Below, piece by piece: positions 59,784 through 64,000 of a stretch of DNA of 64,000 bases. Both the position numbers and the translations under genes were made by a program. Numbering within the stretch: the first letter of the stretch is position 1; each line of letters starts with the position of its first letter. The stretch is taken from the NCBI GenBank assembly GCA_034437535.1, contig DAOTTZ010000081.1:1-64000 (forward strand), read 5' to 3'. The notes beneath the pieces are model-generated. The model was not told the origin of the DNA, did no database searches, and worked only from the letters and a program-made list of their open reading frames with translations. Source of the DNA: J038 sp034437535. Its GTDB lineage: Bacteria; Chloroflexota; Anaerolineae; Aggregatilineales; Phototrophicaceae.

Positions 59784-61586
59784 TTACGCTTCTCCCCGGC
59801 GCAGAACGGCCAGCACAAAACGCGGTAAGCGCATCATGCGCCCGATGCGCCGGGGTTCCAGGTAAAGCCGGTAAAGCCATTCGATCCCGGCCCGGCGCAT
59901 CCAATCAGGCGCACGCGGGATCACCCCGGCGATAAAGTCGAACGCACCGCCCACGCCCATCGCCATCGCCACGTTCAAGCGCGGCAAGTTCCGGGCGATC
60001 CAGGCATCCTGGCGCGGCGCACCATACGCGACGAACAACAAATCAGCCCCGCTGGCGTTGATGCGCTCAACAATGGCATCTTCTTCTTCCGGTGCAGGAC
60101 TGCCAGCATAAGTGCCAGCAATCTGTACGCCAGGATAACGGTCTCTGAGGATTTCAGCGGCTTTTTCCGCTATGCCAGGGGCGGCCCCCAGCAGATACAA
60201 TCGCCAGCCGGTTTGCGCGGCATGTGCCGCGATGCGTGGCACGCCATCACTGCCAGTCACGCGCTCCGGCAGAGGGGTTCCCAACCGTCGCGCCGCCCAC
60301 AACAGACCGACGCCATCAGGTACGCATAGATCGGCCCGCTTGAGAATATTACGAAAATTGGAGTCGGTCTGCGCGATCATGCTAAATTCGGGGTTCGTCG
60401 TGCAGACTTGATGAGCGCGGTCATCTTCCCGCACCCACTCGGCGATTAAATCAAGCCATTGGTCATAGGTGATGCCATCGACTGGCAGGCCCAGAATTTG
60501 AATGCGCGTCCAGGGGCGGTTTACCGGCGCGACGACTGGCTGATGCTGTATGGGGGGATCTTCGCCCTGCAGTAGACTATGCGCCGCCGTCAGTACGGTC
60601 TCGGCGGTGACCATTCGCATACAGGTGCGGGCCGGGCATCCTTCACGCAGGCCAATCCCATGTGCGACATAACTACACGGACTACATACCGGCGCGGAGC
60701 GAAGCACGACCGACGGTGAGGCCGGTGTCCACGGTCGCCAGGCGGCATGATTGCTCGGCCCGAAGATCGCCACGATAGGCACACCGACCGCCGCCGCGAT
60801 GTGCATCACACCGCTATCCGCCCCGATGAACAGATCTGCCGATTGGATCAAGCCGGCTAACGTACTGAGGGTCGGTGTGTGCCCGCTTAGATTGTGTACA
60901 GGCGTCTGCATAGCGGCCTGTACTGTGTCGGCGTCGTCGCCAGCACTGCCGACCAGAATCACGCGCTGTCCCTCGTGCTGAAGGGCATCCGCTACTGCCG
61001 CAAATTTAACCGGATCCCAGCGACGTGCGCGGCTGTAGCCACCACTCCCGGCGTGGATGATGACCGTCTTGCCGGGATGACCAGGCAGGGCGGGTGGAGC
61101 ATCGACGCGGATCTGCGCCGGGCGCGGTGTTGACTCTGCGCCCAATAGACCGACCAGATCAAGCCAATACTGGGCCTGATGCTTCGCCCCGAAGCCGTGA
61201 TCCGGGATCGACGCTGTGAGGAACCAGCCGTTGCCATTCTGCAAGCCGAGCCTGTGCGGTGCGCCCACCGCACGGGCGATCATCTCAAACTTGAGTGTGC
61301 CTGATTTCAGCGTGAAATGATGGAAAAATACGACGGTGTCGAAATTCCCGAAGCTGAAGATACGGCGCAGGGTCTGCGGCTGGAAGAACGACAGCGCGGA
61401 TTGCTTCTCCACCGTGTAGATGGCATCCACCAGGGCGGTGCCATTGACCAGCGGTGCGGCGTGGTCGGTCGTCAGCAGGGCCAGATGTGCTGAGGGGCGG
61501 GCGACTCTCAACGCGGCGATGGCTGGCGTGGTCAGCACCAGGTCACCAATGTCCGCCAATTGTACCAGCAGAATACGGTCGGTCAT
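59784..61586 (-). CDS. bifunctional glycosyltransferase, GT9 plus WecG/TagA (GT26) fusion
   Basis: The protein has 600 residues. Residues 1-345 are a GT9 heptosyltransferase-type domain: RILLVQLADIGDLVLTTPAIAAL, VIIHAGSGGYSRARRW, and ADLFIGADSGVMHIAAAVGVPIVAIFG, then a cysteine-rich CSPC...C...C segment. Residues 365-600 are a WecG/TagA/CpsF domain: CTTNPEFSMIAQTDSNF, ADLCVPDGVGLLWAARRLG, WRLYLLGAAPGIAEKAAEIL, and FVAYGAPRQDAWIARN. These two families are normally separate proteins acting on lipid-linked glycans. The fusion suggests successive transfers to one carrier. It converges on the HMG-CoA reductase gene with 4 bases between stops. Confidence 0.92.
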   Translation of the reverse strand: MTDRILLVQLADIGDLVLTTPAIAALRVARPSAHLALLTTDHAAPLVNGTALVDAIYTVEKQSALSFFQPQTLRRIFSFGNFDTVVFFHHFTLKSGTLKFEMIARAVGAPHRLGLQNGNGWFLTASIPDHGFGAKHQAQYWLDLVGLLGAESTPRPAQIRVDAPPALPGHPGKTVIIHAGSGGYSRARRWDPVKFAAVADALQHEGQRVILVGSAGDDADTVQAAMQTPVHNLSGHTPTLSTLAGLIQSADLFIGADSGVMHIAAAVGVPIVAIFGPSNHAAWRPWTPASPSVVLRSAPVCSPCSYVAHGIGLREGCPARTCMRMVTAETVLTAAHSLLQGEDPPIQHQPVVAPVNRPWTRIQILGLPVDGITYDQWLDLIAEWVREDDRAHQVCTTNPEFSMIAQTDSNFRNILKRADLCVPDGVGLLWAARRLGTPLPERVTGSDGVPRIAAHAAQTGWRLYLLGAAPGIAEKAAEILRDRYPGVQIAGTYAGSPAPEEEDAIVERINASGADLLFVAYGAPRQDAWIARNLPRLNVAMAMGVGGAFDFIAGVIPRAPDWMRRAGIEWLYRLYLEPRRIGRMMRLPRFVLAVLRRGEA

Positions 61587-61619
61587 GGCTTGTGCTGGAC
61601 TGAAATACTCAGAGTTGTT

Positions 61620-62726
61620 TCAGGCATCGCGTGCTTTCTTTACGGTGGCTTCCAGCGCGGCCAATGTGCGGATCGCGGCTTTATCCCAGCTAAATTTACG
61701 AGCACGTTTGTAGCCGTTGTCGCGCAGTTCCTCGCGCAGATCGTAATCGGTATCAACCCGGAGCATAGCGCGGGCGATGGCGGCAGTATCGGTCGGATCT
61801 ACCAGGATGGCGGCGTCATCGGCTAATTCTGGCAGGCTGGATGTATCACTCGTCAACACGGGCAAGCCGCACATCATCGCTTCGATCACCGGGAAGCCGA
61901 AACCCTCGTATAGCGTGGGGAAGACCAGCGCGTGGGCGTTGGCATAAAGATTGCCTTTGTCGGCTTCGTCGATGAAACCGGGCAGATGTACCCCCGGCAC
62001 CCCGACCGTCCAGCGGTCGTCATATAGCCAGCCCTTGTTACCGGCTAATACCAGATCTGCCGGCTCTTTGGTGCGCTCCCGGTAAGCGCGGTAGGCTTTG
62101 ACGATGGTCTCGATGTTTTTGCGCGGTTGTAAGGTGCCGATGAACAAGAAATAACGTTCATCCAGGTTATATTTGGCGATGACATCCGTCTCGGTATATT
62201 CCGGGCGGTTGACACCTGGATAGACGACGTTGATCTTGCCGCCGTCAACCTTGTAGAACTTGCGGAGGTCGTTTGCTGTCGCCTTGCTATCCGCCAGTAC
62301 AAGATCAGCGCGGCGGGCACTGTGGCGCGTACTCCAATTGAGGTAAGCGCGTTGGGCGGGTGGATGGGCTTCCGGGAAGTAACGATAACCCAGGTCATGA
62401 ACGGTGACAGCGGCCAGACCACGAGTCCATAACGGCAGGGTATGGGCCGGGACGAATGTGATGTCAGGTTTGCCCTGCCAGATGGCCTGTGCGAACCGGA
62501 TATGGGTCCATAAACGTCGAAACGGAATCACCCGGAGGGTAACGTTATCATCGACTTCGAACAGATCATCGGGCGGGGTATCACGGAAGAACAACGTCAA
62601 ATGATGCCGGGTGTTGTATGCGATCATGGCGCGGATGAGTTCCAGCGCATAACGTTCGGTGCCGGTCATACGGGCGGCGGTCGTCCGGCTGGCGTCAATG
62701 GCGATGTGGTAGGATGTCGTTTGCAC
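61620..62726 (-). CDS. GT4-family glycosyltransferase
   Basis: The protein has 368 residues with a GT-B fold. The acceptor half starts IAIDASRTTAARMTGTERYALEL. The donor-binding half has FLFIGTLQPRKNIETIVKAY and the signature FPTLYEGFGFPVIEAMMCGLPVLTSD with its catalytic E-x7-E. The start is GTG at 62726, with AGGA seven bases upstream inside the end of the preceding gene. It probably adds a hexose to a lipid-linked surface glycan, together with the GT9-WecG enzyme 33 bases downstream. Confidence 0.92.
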   Translation of the reverse strand: MQTTSYHIAIDASRTTAARMTGTERYALELIRAMIAYNTRHHLTLFFRDTPPDDLFEVDDNVTLRVIPFRRLWTHIRFAQAIWQGKPDITFVPAHTLPLWTRGLAAVTVHDLGYRYFPEAHPPAQRAYLNWSTRHSARRADLVLADSKATANDLRKFYKVDGGKINVVYPGVNRPEYTETDVIAKYNLDERYFLFIGTLQPRKNIETIVKAYRAYRERTKEPADLVLAGNKGWLYDDRWTVGVPGVHLPGFIDEADKGNLYANAHALVFPTLYEGFGFPVIEAMMCGLPVLTSDTSSLPELADDAAILVDPTDTAAIARAMLRVDTDYDLREELRDNGYKRARKFSWDKAAIRTLAALEATVKKARDA

Positions 62727-62728
62727 GC

Positions 62729-63460
62729 TTAATCCTGTCGTCTCAAAATCAAAGGGGAGACCAGGATCAATGCCAGGAAGACGCCAAGCACACCATAAAA
62801 GACCGGTAGATAATCTTCGAATACGATGTCAATCAGCCCGGCTGTGATGACGTAGCCAACACCACCCGCCACGATGAACGCCAGCCCAAGTAACGGCTGA
62901 TACCGGCTGAGGGCCTGTGATAGAATGCCGCTCAATAAGATGCTGATACCCAGGGCCACCAGCAAGAGCGGCCAGCCGGTCGCGCCGGGTCCGTTCGCCA
63001 GGAATACCAGCATCCCCACGCCGGTTAGGATCGTCAGCCCGCCAAATAAGGCCCCGCCGGCCCACCGGCCAGAGGCCATCCACTGGGCGATCATCAACGT
63101 ACCTAAGCCACCCAGCGCGATTAAAATCAGCAGAGACGGGTCCAGGCTTGCATCGGGCGCACCGAGTAAAAAGGTTAACCCCGCGCCGAAGGCCATCAGC
63201 AGGAAGGCAGGCACCACCGATGATAGCTTGCCCCGTTCAGTCCGGAGCATTGGCGGGCGGGGCAGGTAATAGGCTTCCCGGCGGGCGATGGCCTGCTCGG
63301 CTTCGCGTTCTTCCGTCTCGACTCGCGCCGCTTCGGCCTGTTCTTCTGCTTCTTGCTCTGCGATGGCATCACTTAGTGAAGCGACAGACTCTAACGCGGC
63401 GTCAATGTCAAGGTCGGTGATGTCGTCGGGTTGTTCTGGTGTCGTGTTTTCTTCATCCAT
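62729..63460 (-). CDS. six-helix membrane protein with acidic N-terminus
   Basis: The protein has 243 residues from the ATG at 63460; a TTG at 63496 would add 12 residues. Residues 1-70 are acidic and glutamate-rich, probably helical. About six membrane helices follow (for example VVPAFLLMAFGAGLTFLL, PLLLVALGISILLSGIL, VFYGVLGVFLALILVSPLIL). No family is recognised. It is two bases upstream of the GT4 gene, so the two are probably co-transcribed. A role in glycan export or lipid handling is possible but unsupported. Confidence 0.72.
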   Translation of the reverse strand: MDEENTTPEQPDDITDLDIDAALESVASLSDAIAEQEAEEQAEAARVETEEREAEQAIARREAYYLPRPPMLRTERGKLSSVVPAFLLMAFGAGLTFLLGAPDASLDPSLLILIALGGLGTLMIAQWMASGRWAGGALFGGLTILTGVGMLVFLANGPGATGWPLLLVALGISILLSGILSQALSRYQPLLGLAFIVAGGVGYVITAGLIDIVFEDYLPVFYGVLGVFLALILVSPLILRRQD

Positions 63461-63547
63461 GTGGCATATTGTGAACTGTTTCCCCGGATGACGCAAGTCC
63501 GATTCGCACTTGCCCGCCTACCGGATTTCTCGTATACTGCTATACAT

Positions 63548-63618
63548 GGCGACGTGGCCGAGTGGTTAGGCAGGGGTCTGCAAAACCCCGTACACCGGTT
63601 CGATTCCGGTCGTCGCCT
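63548..63618 (+). tRNA. tRNA-Cys (anticodon GCA)
   Basis: The acceptor GGCGACG pairs with CGTCGCC (63611-63617). The D arm is GCC/GGC, and the anticodon stem GGGGT/ACCCC carries the loop CTGCAAA with anticodon GCA. The T stem ACCGG/CCGGT has the loop TTCGATT. The discriminator is T (U73), the identity base for tRNA-Cys. CCA is not encoded. Confidence 0.95.
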
Positions 63619-63648
63619 CTCCTGAGACAATGTCCGCCGGAGGCGTAC

Positions 63649-63837
63649 ATGGCAGAGCAACCCCAAGACGATCAGCGTCCTGCCAAACCTCAAATCATCT
63701 ACAACCGCATCACCCCACCCATCCCTAATTACACACTTTCGACTGTTTGCCCCCAATGCAACGGGCCGACCATCCGCCGGGCGTGCAAAGTGCGCTGTGA
63801 GCGATGCGGATTCATGTGGGACTGTAGCGAACTTTAA
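63649..63837 (+). CDS. small zinc-ribbon protein
   Basis: The protein has 62 residues. The ATG at 63649 has GGAGG six bases upstream; a longer frame starting at 63562 would overlap the tRNA-Cys gene and is rejected. The C-terminal half has CPQC (34-37) and CERC (50-53) four-cysteine knuckles, typical of a zinc ribbon, ending MWDCSEL. Such proteins bind nucleic acid or act as small adaptors. It lies 30 bases after tRNA-Cys and 68 bases before an acyl-CoA dehydrogenase gene. Confidence 0.85.
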   Translation: MAEQPQDDQRPAKPQIIYNRITPPIPNYTLSTVCPQCNGPTIRRACKVRCERCGFMWDCSEL

Positions 63838-63905
63838 TGTGACATGAGCGGCGGTTGCCGTTAAAATAAGCGCGAATAGCATTTTTAGTCTCTAAGGAAA
63901 ATTAG

Positions 63906-64000
63906 ATGTTAAAGCGTACTATTTTTACTGATGAACATGCGATGTTCCGTGATGCAGTCCGTCGTTTTGCGGAAAAAGAAGTTGCCCCACATCACGAACA
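63906..64000 (+). CDS. acyl-CoA dehydrogenase, N-terminal fragment
   Basis: Only about 31 residues are visible before the window edge. The start MLKRTIFTDEHAMFRDAVRR followed by FAEKEVAPHH is the classic opening of acyl-CoA dehydrogenases (FTxEHxxxRxxxRxFxxxEVxP). The ATG at 63906 has AAGGA about seven bases upstream. The enzyme would oxidise acyl-CoA with FAD in beta-oxidation or a related pathway; chain-length preference cannot be judged. Confidence 0.85.
   Translation, partial: MLKRTIFTDEHAMFRDAVRRFAEKEVAPHHE

Noticed and set aside
63562..63648. 29-residue N-terminal extension of the zinc-ribbon protein
   Set aside because: It would be read through the tRNA-Cys gene. The ATG at 63649 has a clear GGAGG.

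Overview
This 64 kb window is an ordinary, densely coded bacterial chromosome segment with moderately high G+C, many ATGA/TAATG gene overlaps, and GTG and TTG starts alongside ATG. The gene mix suggests a Chloroflexota bacterium near Anaerolineae and relatives. Evidence for this includes a class I HMG-CoA reductase (mevalonate route), ribonuclease Y, a PgpH/YbeY/diacylglycerol-kinase block, a LysM plus L,D-transpeptidase wall enzyme, several secreted beta-propellers, and lipoproteins with acidic low-complexity linkers. The assignment rests on gene content only. No rRNA, phage, insertion sequence or CRISPR array was found. Two tRNAs are present, Val(CAC) and Cys(GCA).

Layout. 0.2-7.7 kb (minus): class IV aminotransferase, GH18-like anchored protein, two tandem diacylglycerol kinases, ybeY, pgpH, yqeY and mtaB. 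7.8-11.6 kb (minus): secreted lectin-like protein, ABC-2-like membrane protein, TPR protein and a stand-alone response regulator. 11.6-17.3 kb (plus): an unknown protein, a secreted beta-propeller, and four overlapping genes for membrane proteins that share an architecture and one motif with each other and with the 8.7 kb gene. 17.4-19.8 kb: lipA and the primary sigma factor. 19.8-23.5 kb: phosphodiester-glycosidase lipoprotein, tRNA-Val, membrane-anchored histidine phosphatase, GH13 enzyme. 23.6-28 kb: cupin, L,D-transpeptidase, a candidate small RNA with its own promoter and terminator, and an S9 peptidase. 28-37.7 kb (minus): GGCT-like protein, serS preceded by a 48-residue membrane miniprotein, kinase-like ATPase, lysS, greA, two sensor kinases around a PIG-L deacetylase, and nth. 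37.8-40.8 kb: secreted propeller, sirtuin, MBL-fold hydrolase. 41-44 kb: a 1029-residue lipoprotein combining Fas1, BMP, Fas1 and Fas1 domains. 44.1-46.4 kb: rny and recX. 46.7-53.5 kb: SDR, winged-helix protein, nucleotide-sugar dehydrogenase, four-PDZ protein, TyrA-like dehydrogenase, HD protein, M50 protease. 53.6-57.9 kb: GT28-like glycosyltransferase, NDP-sugar pyrophosphorylase, DinB protein, alkyltransferase-like protein, PfkB kinase. 57.9-64 kb: basic miniprotein, HMG-CoA reductase with an extra N-terminal domain, GT9-WecG fusion, GT4, membrane protein, tRNA-Cys, zinc-ribbon protein, and the start of an acyl-CoA dehydrogenase.

How the genes fit together. Much of the window serves the envelope: lipid-carrier and lipid phosphorylation (two DgkA), glycolipid and surface-polysaccharide synthesis (GT28, RmlA-like, UDP-sugar dehydrogenase, GT4, GT9-WecG, PfkB), wall crosslinking (L,D-transpeptidase), isoprenoid supply (HMG-CoA reductase), cyclic-di-AMP turnover (PgpH) and secreted sensing or binding proteins. 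The rest is translation and RNA housekeeping (serS, lysS, mtaB, ybeY, rny, greA, sigA) and sensor kinases without adjacent cognate regulators. On the minus strand between 29.9 and 33.5 kb, Rho-independent terminators separate most consecutive genes.

Most unusual items: the Fas1-BMP-Fas1-Fas1 lipoprotein, the HMG-CoA reductase with an N-terminal beta domain, the tandem family of ABC-2-like membrane proteins without an ATPase, the candidate small RNA at about 26.0-26.1 kb, and the miniproteins at 29.8 and 58.0 kb.
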